DNA of 64,000 nucleotides from Hyphomicrobium_A sp963782555. Lineage in GTDB: Bacteria; Pseudomonadota; Alphaproteobacteria; Rhizobiales; Hyphomicrobiaceae. This document shows positions 52,288-61,123 of the stretch, piece after piece. The notes under the pieces are model-generated. The model had not been told where the DNA came from, searched no databases, and was given only the letters and a program-made list of their open reading frames with translations. How positions within the stretch are numbered: the first letter of the stretch is position 1; each line of letters begins with the position of its first letter. The position numbers and the translations under genes were made by a program. The DNA lies in the NCBI GenBank assembly GCA_963782555.1, contig CAWAKB010000001.1, positions 682,001 through 746,000 on the forward strand, written 5' to 3'.

Positions 52288-52312
52288 GGCCAAAGGAGGT
52301 AGCTCCTTGGCC
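52288..52312. repeat. Inverted repeat in the intergenic region
   Basis: GGCCAAAGGAG...GCTCCTTGGCC forms a hairpin with one bulged A. It lies between two divergent GT4 genes and has no T-run. Possibly an operator. Confidence 0.35.
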
Positions 52313-52399
52313 GCCGATCCGGGCTATTCTCCGTGAACGTTCATTGTGGCGATATAGTACTGCGCAATCAATGACCTAACCCAGTGTTGTGAGGGGGCA

Positions 52400-53746
52400 A
52401 TGGAGCGACGTCGGTACGCATTCGGCCAAGCTCCGAGCGGGAATGTTCAATCGTGGTTTGCTGATGGTCAAACCACAAAGGAAAGTTGGCGTACGTTGGT
52501 CTCGAAAGCCCTCGGACAGGACGCATCGATATGGGCCCGCGTGCTGGGTCAGTCGAAGCAGTTCTTTGGAAAAAGGATGCGCAGTGTAACCGCCGGTCGC
52601 GGATCGCCGCATGTGCACAACGGCGCCAAGCGACGCTGGGCAATCAATGGCGACTTCATTTCTCTGCGCCGCAACGGCGTTGCGCGCTACGCAAGAGAGG
52701 TGACGCTTCAGCTCGATAAGCTCATCAGCGAGGGCCATCCTCTGGCGCGCGACCTCGAGCTTACGCTGATTGCCCCGCGGGAGCCCAACGAAGATCTCAA
52801 GAGCATTCGGACCCGGATCGTCACGGAGTACCGTCATCCAAGACTGCCTCAGGTTTGGGTTCAGATGCAGCTTCCCTTTTACGTCAAGGGTGGATTGCTG
52901 AGCTTCTGTAACCTTGCACCGGTCGTCTGCAAGCGGCACGTCGTTTGTATTCACGACCTCCACACCAAATTCATGCCGGAGAGCTACGGGTGGCTCTTTC
53001 GGCTGGCTCATAACGCGATACTGCCGTTGCTCGGCCGGCGCGCGGCGCGCATTACCACCGTCTCCGAGCTGTCGAAGGAGCACCTCGCGACATTCGGCGT
53101 GGCGCCCAATAGCAAGATCGTCGTGACCTACAACGGCGCCGACCATGCACGGCGCTGGGATGGCACGCGCTCCCAGCTCGACACGGGGACCTCCCGTCCT
53201 TACGTGGTGTGCCTCGGACGGTCGGAAAAATACAAGAACACGAAACTGATAGAGCGGTTGGCGCCGTCTCTCGACCGCCTGGGCTTGGATCTCTGGGTGG
53301 TCGGCGATCCATCTCCTACTGCCTTCGGGGGCGAAGCAGTGGTCGGTCGAAGCAACGTTCGCAAGCTCGGCCGCATCAGCGACGACGATTTTGCCAAAGT
53401 GCTGTCGGAAGCGGTGTGCTTCCTCTTTCCGTCGCGGATTGAGGGTTTCGGGCTTCCGGCAGTCGAGGCAATGATCCAGCGCTGTCCGGTGGTCGCCTCG
53501 ACCGCGCCGTGTCTGCCCGAGATCTGTGGCGATGCGGCCCTCTACGCCGATCCGGATGATGACGACGCCTGGCTTTCTGCCATCGAAAGGTTGCGCAATG
53601 ATGCGGCCTTGCGGAGCCAGCTTGTTGAGAGGGGCTGCGCGCGCGCGGAGCGCTACTCCTGGCGCGCGATCGCAGAGCAATATTTAACACTCATGGCGGA
53701 AATTGACGGGCTGGTTCAGACCGCGGGCAACCGCGAGCAAGACTAG
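52400..53746 (+). CDS. Glycosyltransferase family 4
   Basis: The ATG at 52400 has AGGGG upstream. The 448-residue protein carries a ~75-residue poorly conserved N-terminus, then WAINGDFISLRRNGVARYAR, VCIHDLHTKFMPESYG, ITTVSELSKEHLA, YVVCLGRSEKYKNTKLI and FPSRIEGFGLPAVEAMIQRCPVVAS (here quoted in part), the GT4 donor-binding region with E-x7-E. These are RfaB/WbaZ-like mannosyl- or rhamnosyltransferase features. It probably acts on the lipid-linked EPS unit. The N-terminal extension is unexplained, and an internal ATG at 52577 is an alternative start. Confidence 0.85.
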   Translation: MERRRYAFGQAPSGNVQSWFADGQTTKESWRTLVSKALGQDASIWARVLGQSKQFFGKRMRSVTAGRGSPHVHNGAKRRWAINGDFISLRRNGVARYAREVTLQLDKLISEGHPLARDLELTLIAPREPNEDLKSIRTRIVTEYRHPRLPQVWVQMQLPFYVKGGLLSFCNLAPVVCKRHVVCIHDLHTKFMPESYGWLFRLAHNAILPLLGRRAARITTVSELSKEHLATFGVAPNSKIVVTYNGADHARRWDGTRSQLDTGTSRPYVVCLGRSEKYKNTKLIERLAPSLDRLGLDLWVVGDPSPTAFGGEAVVGRSNVRKLGRISDDDFAKVLSEAVCFLFPSRIEGFGLPAVEAMIQRCPVVASTAPCLPEICGDAALYADPDDDDAWLSAIERLRNDAALRSQLVERGCARAERYSWRAIAEQYLTLMAEIDGLVQTAGNREQD

Positions 53747-53931
53747 TTCCGGACGCTGGCCCATTTTGCGCAGCTCATTTCGGCCACCTTGGATCGGTCC
53801 ATTCGGAGCGCGTTCGCGCTTTCATGGTCGAGGAGGCTCTGCAACACGCCACTGCCGGTCGGGACGGGTGGGAGAGCGCCACCCGTATTGAATATTCTTT
53901 GGGGAATGCCCCACAGTCGCGGTGATGAGTC

Positions 53932-54189
53932 ATGGGCATCGGCCGCACGTCCGGAGAGATCATTTTGGTGTGGGCATGCCTAGCAGCTGCACTTGTCGGA
54001 CTGGCAGTCGGCTTGCGCTTCCGGGTGACCATGCTGCTGGCAACCTCGGCCCTGCTCAGCCTCGCAACGATCGCGGTGGCGATCTCCGCAGGCTGGTCAT
54101 TCGTGCACACGATCGCGGTGCTGCTGCTCCTGCTCGCGATCCTGCAGGGCTCATATCTGATCGGCCTGTTTGCCACGTTGCGCCGCTGA
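53932..54189 (+). CDS. Small three-helix membrane protein, unknown
   Basis: The 85-residue protein has three hydrophobic stretches (IILVWACLAAALVGLAVGL, VTMLLATSALLSLATIAVAI, TIAVLLLLLAILQGSYLIGL) and ends in a basic TLRR tail. I do not recognise the family, though small EPS-locus proteins like this (Exo/Wzz-associated) are common near sugar transferases. It lies just before the convergent PssY-like gene. The ribosome site is weak, so the call depends on protein-like composition. Confidence 0.55.
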   Translation: MGIGRTSGEIILVWACLAAALVGLAVGLRFRVTMLLATSALLSLATIAVAISAGWSFVHTIAVLLLLLAILQGSYLIGLFATLRR

Positions 54190-54222
54190 GGGGCGGCCAC
54201 CGGCCCACGCGGCAAGCCCGGC

Positions 54223-55149
54223 TCAGGCCGTGTCCTCGACCCGCAGAACGGCGGGGAGGGTCTTGAGCAGGATCCACAGATCGCGCCGGACCGACCATCT
54301 GCGGACGTAGTGCCGGTCGAGCGCCACGCGCTCTGGATAGTTCAGCCGATTGCGCCCACTCACCTGCCAGATGCCCGTCAGGCCCGGCCGCGCCCTTATG
54401 TAGTCGTCCCAGTAGTCGCCATAGCGGACGACCTCGTCCTCGATAATGGGGCGCGGTCCGACGCAGCTCATGCGGCCCCTCAGGACGTTGAAGAGCTGCG
54501 GCAGCTCGTCGATGCTCGTTCGGCGCAGGAGCCGTCCCACGGCCGTGATGCGCGGGTCGTTCTCAAGCTTCTGCCGCACGTCCCACTCGCGCGCCGCATC
54601 GGGATTGTTGCTGAGGTGCGATTGCAGCGTGGCCTCGGCGTCCCGAACCATCGTGCGGAATTTGTAGCAGGCAAACGGACGCCCGCCGAAGCCCAGGCGA
54701 CGCTGGGGGAAGAAGATGGGCCGTCCCATGGTCACGTAGATCAATGCCGCCACCCCCAGAATGAGGGGCAACAGGATGACCAACGCCATCCCCGCGACGA
54801 CGATATCGAGCAGGCGCTTGATGGGACCACCGACGGGCTCAGGAGCGACGTCTCGGCGGACCCATAACTCGCTCCGGTGTGGCGCTGGACCGTCGATGAC
54901 ACTTGCGGCGCCGATCAGCATCCTGAGGGCAGGTTCGGGTGCTCGCATTCGCTTCCTGGCTGCAGCCGCCGCTGCTCCCGGTTTCGTTGCCCTGTCATCC
55001 GCCTTCGTCCAAACGCGCTTGTTGGAGCGTTCGGGTCCCGGCGCGGGCTCGTGTGACGTCGTTACCTGACCGCCCTCGTGGACGGCAAGATCGAACGCAG
55101 AACGGCTAGCGGATAACTTGGAGAACTCGGACACGGTATCGCTGGCCAC
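54223..55149 (-). CDS. Initiating sugar transferase (phosphoglycosyl transferase, ExoY/WcaJ-like)
   Basis: The 308-residue protein has a ~110-residue low-complexity, charged cytoplasmic N-terminus, then a reentrant membrane helix (GPIKRLLDIVVAGMALVILL), FFPQRRLGFGGRPFACYKFR, TSIDELPQLFNVLRGRMSC with catalytic D214/E215, GPRPIIEDEV and ARPGLTGIWQVSGRN. This is the short monotopic PGT class that transfers a phospho-sugar to undecaprenyl phosphate, the first committed step of EPS assembly. It is the probable active initiator here, unlike the DK variant at 48647. The next minus-strand gene upstream is the LuxR-type regulator at 55403. Confidence 0.9.
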   Translation of the reverse strand: MASDTVSEFSKLSASRSAFDLAVHEGGQVTTSHEPAPGPERSNKRVWTKADDRATKPGAAAAAARKRMRAPEPALRMLIGAASVIDGPAPHRSELWVRRDVAPEPVGGPIKRLLDIVVAGMALVILLPLILGVAALIYVTMGRPIFFPQRRLGFGGRPFACYKFRTMVRDAEATLQSHLSNNPDAAREWDVRQKLENDPRITAVGRLLRRTSIDELPQLFNVLRGRMSCVGPRPIIEDEVVRYGDYWDDYIRARPGLTGIWQVSGRNRLNYPERVALDRHYVRRWSVRRDLWILLKTLPAVLRVEDTA

Positions 55150-55402
55150 TTCGCAACCCTCACCCTGTCGTCATTCTTCAAGCGTGCCCTGAGCGCAAAC
55201 AAGGCGTGAAAAATAGGTACGTACCAGCACGAACACACCTACTGCTTATTGGCATCCCGTTGATGATGCGACCGGTTTGCAACCGCCTGCGTCATCCCGC
55301 GGTTGACCGCCACTTGGCCAACCCGCTGGGCTTACGCCTCGTGTCTACAACTCACTGGAACGCTGCACGCGCGGGCTCGGCGCGCGTGCACAAGGCCCCA
55401 CC

Positions 55403-56200
55403 TCAGCCCGCTAGCTCCTCGCCATTGAAGAGCCGATTCGCCATGTAGGCGACCTCGGTCCGGTTGGTGGCGTGCAATTTTTTCATGATGTTACGAACGT
55501 GCACCTTCACGGTGCTCTCACGCATCTTCAGCTCGTAGGCGATGATCTTGTTCGCCTTGCCACGCCGAAGGGCGTCGACCACCGCTGCTTGGCGCGCCGT
55601 AAAAAGGCCATTGGACTTCTGCATGGCGCTCGCTGCCCCTTCCGGAACCCGGTGGGCCGCGATCAGGCTGCTGGCCGGAACGAAGACACCGCCGGCGCGC
55701 GCCAGCTCCATCGCCTGCACAACGACGTTGACGGATAGGCTCGTCGGCACATACCCGCGCACGTTCTTGCCGAGCATCTGCACGATGAGGTCAGGATCCT
55801 CGTTGTCAGAGAGGATGACCGCTGGGCAGCGCCCGATCTGCTCGGAGATTTCTGAGATGCGCTCGACCTCTTTTAGGGCCTCCCCCTTGGAGCGCCCAGA
55901 TTGGCACAGCACCAGGAGCGAAGCCGGCATCGGCTGTCCCTGTGTGAGCCACTCGTCAATCGTCGAGAAACATATGACGGGTGCGTCACACTCTTCGCTC
56001 AGCACTCGGGCAAGGCACTCGCGCGGAAGTAAACGAACATCGATGATGACAATCGGCTCTCGCGACTTCTCTACGCCTTTGGCACGCGATGCCGGCCCCG
56101 TGTCGGCCAAAATTTCGACGGTATCGCTGAGTTGTGTACCCTGATTTTCACGATTCACAACTCGGACTGATCCCTTGGATCCCACATTTGGTGTACGCAT
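55403..56200 (-). CDS. LuxR/FixJ-type regulator with degenerate receiver domain
   Basis: I use the ATG at 56200 (MRTPNVGSKG). The ~265-residue protein ends in a LuxR HTH: FTARQAAVVDALRRGKANKI, then ESTVKVHVRNIMKKLHATNR. The N-terminal part resembles a receiver fold (PIVIIDVRLLPRECLARVL, VILSDNEDPDLIVQMLGKNV and a YVPTSL end). The usual phospho-acceptor Asp falls in LLVLCQSGRSK, with no Asp, and the conserved Lys near the end is Thr. It is likely regulated without phosphorylation. Sited next to the initiating transferase, it probably controls EPS genes. Confidence 0.82.
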   Translation of the reverse strand: MRTPNVGSKGSVRVVNRENQGTQLSDTVEILADTGPASRAKGVEKSREPIVIIDVRLLPRECLARVLSEECDAPVICFSTIDEWLTQGQPMPASLLVLCQSGRSKGEALKEVERISEISEQIGRCPAVILSDNEDPDLIVQMLGKNVRGYVPTSLSVNVVVQAMELARAGGVFVPASSLIAAHRVPEGAASAMQKSNGLFTARQAAVVDALRRGKANKIIAYELKMRESTVKVHVRNIMKKLHATNRTEVAYMANRLFNGEELAG

Positions 56201-56600
56201 AACTCGCCTCAATCTAGTGGTTACTTCCACCCTTCTCGTCCGGAATCTGGAGCTCCCTCATCAAAGTGAGTGTTTAACAAGAAGTTAGCATCGGCAGCTA
56301 AACTAGAGCGTCGTTCTCGCAGTTGCAACAAGCAGAGCCTGCCTTCCGCCTACGCCTTTGTGCTGAGGGAGCACTTAAGTCCGAACGCTGGTGTGCCGGA
56401 CGAGTGCAATCGTCATTCCAAGAGAGCGCCGACGTGCGTCCGGAAAGAGCGCCACGCGTCTCAAAACCGCCTATTATCTCAAGATATTTTTTAACTTAAC
56501 CATGTCTATCGATAGCAACCGAAGACGGGCGCGTCGAGCAGCAGTTCGCATACGTTGCTTTGAAGACACGCATTAACAGAAACCTGCTTTGGGGGTGCGG
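56201..56600. other. Intergenic region upstream of the LuxR-type gene
   Basis: No gene in 400 bases. It has an AT-rich stretch (TATTTTTTAACTTAACC) near 56485-56500 and a perfect 10-base palindrome CTATCGATAG at 56506-56515. The promoter of the regulator is expected here. Confidence 0.4.
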
Positions 56601-57833
56601 CTAGCCGCGGCCGGCAGGCTCCCGGAGCAGCCAGTCGGCGTTCTCGTCGGCGCCCGTAACGAAGCACACCTCGGGGTAGGGCGAGTGCCTCACACACATA
56701 AGCGGGTGCGGCTCGCGCCGTAGATATGTGGTGAAGAAAGCCACCATATAGGAATCGATGATGGCGCGGACGCGCTTGCTGTTCGGCAGCTGCTGGTAGC
56801 TTGTGAAAAGCCTCGAGGCGAAGGTCAGCCTGTCGCTGAAATGCTCGCGCAGTGTGCCGGCGACCTCGATAACATGGCTCTCCGGGAGCGCGGCCTGACG
56901 TTGCGCGCGCCGGTAATCTCCGACGCGCGACGGCACATCGGGTGCATTTTCAATCGTCCGTGGCGTCGATCGCGGTGCCGGTATGGAAAAGTCGCTAAGC
57001 ATCATCAAATAAGGGACGCCAACCACCCGTGCTTTGCCGCACATGGTGCCGTCGAGGTTGGCGGCCACCCTGTAGCGAGGATCGGCGAGCGCGGTCTCGG
57101 CGGCGACCGCTCCTCCCATGGCGTGTCCCAGAATGCCCACTTGTCTCAGATCGACACATTCTGTCCAGACGCCGCCGGGGACGTTGGGGTCGAGCGCCTG
57201 CAGGGCGTCGAGCAGCGCCGACGCCGTTGCGACACCGCGAGCGACACGATCGGCATAGTGAGCGGCGGCCGGGTCGGAAATGCCGTTGGAGCCCTGGAGG
57301 CCATCAGCGCTGTTGGTGCGGACGTCCGCCTTGCCATTGCGGTAGGGAGCGTCGACCGCAGCCAGAACGAAGCCGTGGCTCGCAAGATTGGAAAGTGTGA
57401 ACGTGTTGTCGTCGTGATGGCCGTGCGCCTCCGGCACGTAGACGATCAGGGGAAATGGGGATTTTGGCGTCGCCAGCGGCGCGCCGTGGTGCGCTGGCGC
57501 CCAAGTGGGGTGCAAGAGCTTGGCAAGCCAGCTCAAAATGCGCACGCGGACAGACGTCTGCGTCCCGTCAGCAGGGTACCAGAGCTGCACGAGGAGGGGG
57601 CGCTCCTGGCGGTCCTCGCCGGATATGTGCAGCTTCAGTCGTGCCGTGCCGACCGCGTGCGGTCCCGTCCGATCCGGTATGGCGGATTGACGGAACACGC
57701 GGGCTTTAACGTCGTCCACAATGTTCATTCGGCGACCGGTACGCGCAGAGAATGACTGGAATGCCCAGGCACGATCGACGGCCGATGGGCCGGGACCGCT
57801 TCCAGGTGTAATTCCGTCGCCGCGTTGCTGCAT
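56601..57833 (-). CDS. Alpha/beta-hydrolase-fold protein with nucleophile Ser replaced by Ala
   Basis: The 410-residue frame (an inner ATG at 57728 is also possible) has LVQLWYPAD, FPLIVYVPEAHGHHDD, LASHGFVLAAVDAPY and VGILGHAMGGAVAAETALAD, matching the PAF-acetylhydrolase/dienelactone hydrolase-like group (GHSxGG). The elbow reads G-H-A-M-G-G, so the catalytic Ser is Ala238 (codon GCC, one change from TCC). There is no signal peptide. It may be a non-catalytic relative or use another residue. It lies between the regulator and the GT4 gene at 57986, so it may belong to the EPS locus. Confidence 0.75.
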   Translation of the reverse strand: MQQRGDGITPGSGPGPSAVDRAWAFQSFSARTGRRMNIVDDVKARVFRQSAIPDRTGPHAVGTARLKLHISGEDRQERPLLVQLWYPADGTQTSVRVRILSWLAKLLHPTWAPAHHGAPLATPKSPFPLIVYVPEAHGHHDDNTFTLSNLASHGFVLAAVDAPYRNGKADVRTNSADGLQGSNGISDPAAAHYADRVARGVATASALLDALQALDPNVPGGVWTECVDLRQVGILGHAMGGAVAAETALADPRYRVAANLDGTMCGKARVVGVPYLMMLSDFSIPAPRSTPRTIENAPDVPSRVGDYRRAQRQAALPESHVIEVAGTLREHFSDRLTFASRLFTSYQQLPNSKRVRAIIDSYMVAFFTTYLRREPHPLMCVRHSPYPEVCFVTGADENADWLLREPAGRG

Positions 57834-57985
57834 CTAGGCGGCAACCTCGCAGCGAGCTTGGTCATCCAAACGCGATCTCCTCTTCGGACATCGTTGTCCA
57901 ACTACATGCCCCGCTTGTTTCGATAGGCCCGCATCCACCGCTGCGGGTGTCCTTTGCATCATCGGGGGCGCGTCGGGCGCGCTTG

Positions 57986-59266
57986 TCATTCGGCCGCCAT
58001 CCCCGTGAACGCCTGCCCGCCGCCAAAGTCGACCGTCTCGTGCATCGCCACTGCCGCTGCAAATGCGGCTGCCACCTCGCGCACAAACCGGTCCGGCGCG
58101 AACCGCATGGCGTTCTCGCGGCACGCCGAGGGGAGCAGGGCTCCCCGGTTGACCTCGAAGCGCTCCACAGCGTCGATCACGGCCTCGACCGACTGCTGTT
58201 TGAAGAGGATGCCGGTCGGCTTCTCGGCCGCGCCGAGCGGACGCACGATGTCGGTTGCGCCTCCGCGCCCGAAGGCGATCAGCGGGGTGCCGTAGGCTTG
58301 CGCTTCCGCCAGCGCGATGCCGAAATCCTCGCACCCAGCGAACACCAGCGCCTGCGCGCGGGATACGGCCTTTATGTATTCGGCACGCGGGAGAAACCCC
58401 GTGAACTGCACGTTGGGCCCGGCAAGCGCCCGCAGCGGACGCACCTGCTGCCCGTCGCCCACCACGAGCAAGCGCCGGCTCGGCATGGCGTTGAAGGCCT
58501 GAATGACGAGATCGGTGCGCTTATAGGGCGCCATGAACGAGGCGGTTACGAAGTAGTCGTCCTTGTCAGGGGAGAACTCGAGCTCGTCGACAGGGACCGG
58601 CGGAAAGACGACCTGGGCCTCGGCCCCATAGATCCGCTTGATGCGTGCGCGCACGTAGCTCGAGTTGGCCAGCATGAGGTCGGGCCCGTGGGCCGTGCGC
58701 GTGTCCCAGATCCGCAACCTGTGTACCAGGTAGCGGAACAACAGGCCCTTGGGGCCGAAGCCAAGCCGTCCCTGCTGGAAGTAGGAGAATTGCTCGTCCC
58801 AGGCATAGCGGATGGGGCTGTGCACGTAGCACAGGTGCGGCTGGTCGGGCCTTGTCAGCACACCGCGCGCAAAAGCGGCGGAGGAGGAGATGACCGCGTC
58901 GTAGCCGGTGACGTCAAACTGCTCCATGAGGAAAGGGCAGATGGGAAACAGCGACCGATAGAACCTCTGGATCTTGGGGATGCGGTTGGCGATCGAGGTA
59001 TGAAAGACGACGCCGGGAAAGTGCTGCTCTTTGTCCTCTGGCGTCAGAAAGTCGAAAAGCGTAAAGACCTCCGCACCCTTGAAGATCCGGCACAGCTCTG
59101 CGAGCACCCTTTCGCCGCCGCGGAAGTTCGGGCACCAGTCGTGCACGATGGCGATTCGCTTCGGCCGTCGCTCGGGGTCGGCGTCTGACGGTGAGGTGCC
59201 TAGTGCGCCCTCACGCAGACCCGTCTCTCGCTGGCCTGGCGCCGAATCATGGGTGGTTCGAGCCAC
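57986..59266 (-). CDS. Glycosyltransferase family 4
   Basis: The 426-residue protein has IAIVHDWCPNFRGGERVLAE, the GT-B N-terminal loop, SIANRIPKIQRFYR, HSPIRYAWDEQFSYF, NSSYVRARIKRIYG, YFVTASFMAPYKRTDLVIQA, GFLPRAEYIKAVSRAQALV and GCEDFGIALAEAQAYGTP, with the E-x7-E of retaining GT4 enzymes. It is like WbaZ/RfaB mannosyltransferases. It would extend the lipid-linked repeat unit. It is divergent from the export gene at 59729. Confidence 0.88.
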   Translation of the reverse strand: MARTTHDSAPGQRETGLREGALGTSPSDADPERRPKRIAIVHDWCPNFRGGERVLAELCRIFKGAEVFTLFDFLTPEDKEQHFPGVVFHTSIANRIPKIQRFYRSLFPICPFLMEQFDVTGYDAVISSSAAFARGVLTRPDQPHLCYVHSPIRYAWDEQFSYFQQGRLGFGPKGLLFRYLVHRLRIWDTRTAHGPDLMLANSSYVRARIKRIYGAEAQVVFPPVPVDELEFSPDKDDYFVTASFMAPYKRTDLVIQAFNAMPSRRLLVVGDGQQVRPLRALAGPNVQFTGFLPRAEYIKAVSRAQALVFAGCEDFGIALAEAQAYGTPLIAFGRGGATDIVRPLGAAEKPTGILFKQQSVEAVIDAVERFEVNRGALLPSACRENAMRFAPDRFVREVAAAFAAAVAMHETVDFGGGQAFTGMAAE

Positions 59267-59728
59267 GCTATCCCCGATTGCTAAAACGCGCCCGCTCGAT
59301 GGGCCCGTTGGCTTCTAGCTTGTTCTTTTCGATGGGAACGCCCGGCTCTTGGCCGTGCGCTCGTCCGGGGGGAGTATTTGATGAACGCGCATCCCCATCA
59401 AGACAGCCCATCGGCGTTTACGACGTGTCGATGGCCGTGTATTGGTTGCCACGACTCCCGCCTGGGGGATAGGGGACCGCATCCTTTTTGCCAGGGGGGA
59501 CACGCGAAAGTAGGTAGATAACCAGGCGCCTCAAGGGAAAGGCGGGTCTACTGGCCTACACTTTTGTGGGTGATCCCAGGCCTCCCGCCCGTCGCTACCC
59601 TAGAGGCCGACGCTGGAGAGAGGTGGCGGCTTTCGCGTCGGACGCCCATTCCCTGGTTGGCCGGAATCTGGCCCGGGCTGTGCATTTCTTCTTGCAACGT
59701 GCAAGCTCGCTAGGAGTGAAGCATCAAG
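59267..59728. other. Intergenic region between GT4 and the export gene
   Basis: No supported gene in 462 bases, and no strong repeat or terminator. It should contain the divergent promoters for the GT4 gene and the Wza-like gene. Confidence 0.4.
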
Positions 59729-61102
59729 ATGGTTGGAAAATCAATCCGCGTTGTTCTCGCTATTGTGGTTCTGTGTCTTGCGACGCTGCCCACAACGAGC
59801 GTTGGTGCCGCTGAGACCGGCAGCAAAGCGCCCGCGCAGCCGAAGTATCAGCTGGGCCCGCAGGACAAGGTGAGCATCAAGGTCTACGAGTGGCGCCCCT
59901 CGCGCGACGAGATCTACGAATGGACCGCCTTCAAGGCCGAATACACGGTGAACCCGTCGGGGTACCTGTCGTTGCCGCTTCTGGGCGACGTCGCTGTAAA
60001 TGGGATGAGCACGACGGAGCTGGCGCACGACCTGGGCGAGCGCCTTAAGGATCGAATGGGCATGCTGGAGCGGCCCGACGTCACCGTCGAGGTGGTGGGT
60101 TTCCGCCCCTTCTACGTTGTGGGCGCCGTCGAGAAACCGGGCGAGTATCCCTATCGGCCAGGATTAACGGTGCTTGGTGCCTATGCCATCGCGGGCGGCA
60201 AGCAGCGCAACGCCGCCGGCCCGCTGCGCCTCGAGAGGGAGGCGATCAGCACGCGCGGCGATCTGCGCTCCTACGATCTCGAAACGGAAACCTTGCGGGG
60301 ACGCATGGCGCGCCTCAAAGCCGAGCTCGCCAATGCGGACAAGATCGACTGGCCGCCTGAGATCAAGGCGCGCATGAACGATCCGACGCTCAGCAATACG
60401 TTCAAGCAAGAGCAGCTCGTCTTCGATACCCGGCGCCAAGCCTTTGAGACGCAAATCAACGCGCTCAATCAGCTGCAGGGCTACCTCGACCAGGAGGTGG
60501 TCTCGCTGGAGAAGCAGTTGAAGGTCCACCAGACGGAGACCAATGCGGTCAAGAGCGAATTGGACATGGTCATGAAGCTCTACAACAAGGGTCTGACCGC
60601 GGCCCCACGCAAGCTGGCGCTCGAGCGCAACATGGCGCAGGTGGACGGCGAGCGGCTGCGACTGGAGTTGAGCCTCATGCGGGCGCGCCAGGAGATCAGC
60701 AGGACGAAGATATCCATCGTCGATCTGCAGGCCAAGCGCTCAAGCGATATCTCGACCGAAATGCAAACCACGCAAGGGCGGCTCGACGAGATCAAGGGGC
60801 GGACGGAGACCTCCAAGAATCTCCTCTACGAGACCGAGGTCCTGGCGCCGCAGCTGCTCGCCAGCGAAGAGAATGCCAAGAGCCAGCAGCCCATCTTCAA
60901 GATCCTGCGCAAGGGCCAGCCGCTGTCGAGCGAGGAGGTTGTTTCCGAGGATACGGTCGTCAACCCCGGCGACACGGTCATGGTCGAACAGCCGCCCCGT
61001 GACACGCAGCTGCTGGGCGCTCCCACCACGGGCGCGTTGCGGCCGCTTGCGCCGCAGGCGCACCCGACGGCCGCGGTGGATGTCACCGAAAGCCTGCGCT
61101 GA
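59729..61102 (+). CDS. Wza/ExoF/PssN-like polysaccharide export protein with long coiled coil
   Basis: The 457-residue protein has a signal peptide (cut after SVGA), then YQLGPQDKVSIKVYEWRP, VNPSGYLSLPLLGDVAVNG and VTVEVVGFRPFYVVGAVEKPGEY (shortened here). These are the Poly_export (PES) domain and first SLBB-like unit. Residues ~170-375 form a long heptad-like coiled coil (LKAELANADK, FETQINALNQLQGYLDQEV, LRLELSLMRARQEISR). A closing VNPGDTVMVEQPP follows. No lipobox Cys is visible. This is the ExoF/PssN-type organisation. It likely makes the periplasmic/outer-membrane part of the EPS exporter, with the coil possibly contacting a co-polymerase. Confidence 0.85.
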   Translation: MVGKSIRVVLAIVVLCLATLPTTSVGAAETGSKAPAQPKYQLGPQDKVSIKVYEWRPSRDEIYEWTAFKAEYTVNPSGYLSLPLLGDVAVNGMSTTELAHDLGERLKDRMGMLERPDVTVEVVGFRPFYVVGAVEKPGEYPYRPGLTVLGAYAIAGGKQRNAAGPLRLEREAISTRGDLRSYDLETETLRGRMARLKAELANADKIDWPPEIKARMNDPTLSNTFKQEQLVFDTRRQAFETQINALNQLQGYLDQEVVSLEKQLKVHQTETNAVKSELDMVMKLYNKGLTAAPRKLALERNMAQVDGERLRLELSLMRARQEISRTKISIVDLQAKRSSDISTEMQTTQGRLDEIKGRTETSKNLLYETEVLAPQLLASEENAKSQQPIFKILRKGQPLSSEEVVSEDTVVNPGDTVMVEQPPRDTQLLGAPTTGALRPLAPQAHPTAAVDVTESLR

Positions 61103-61123
61103 ACGCTGCGGTCTCGTCCTGCC

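Noticed and set aside
52376..53680. 434-codon minus-strand frame
   Set aside because: Antisense to the GT4 gene at 52400, which has E-x7-E and a good ribosome site.
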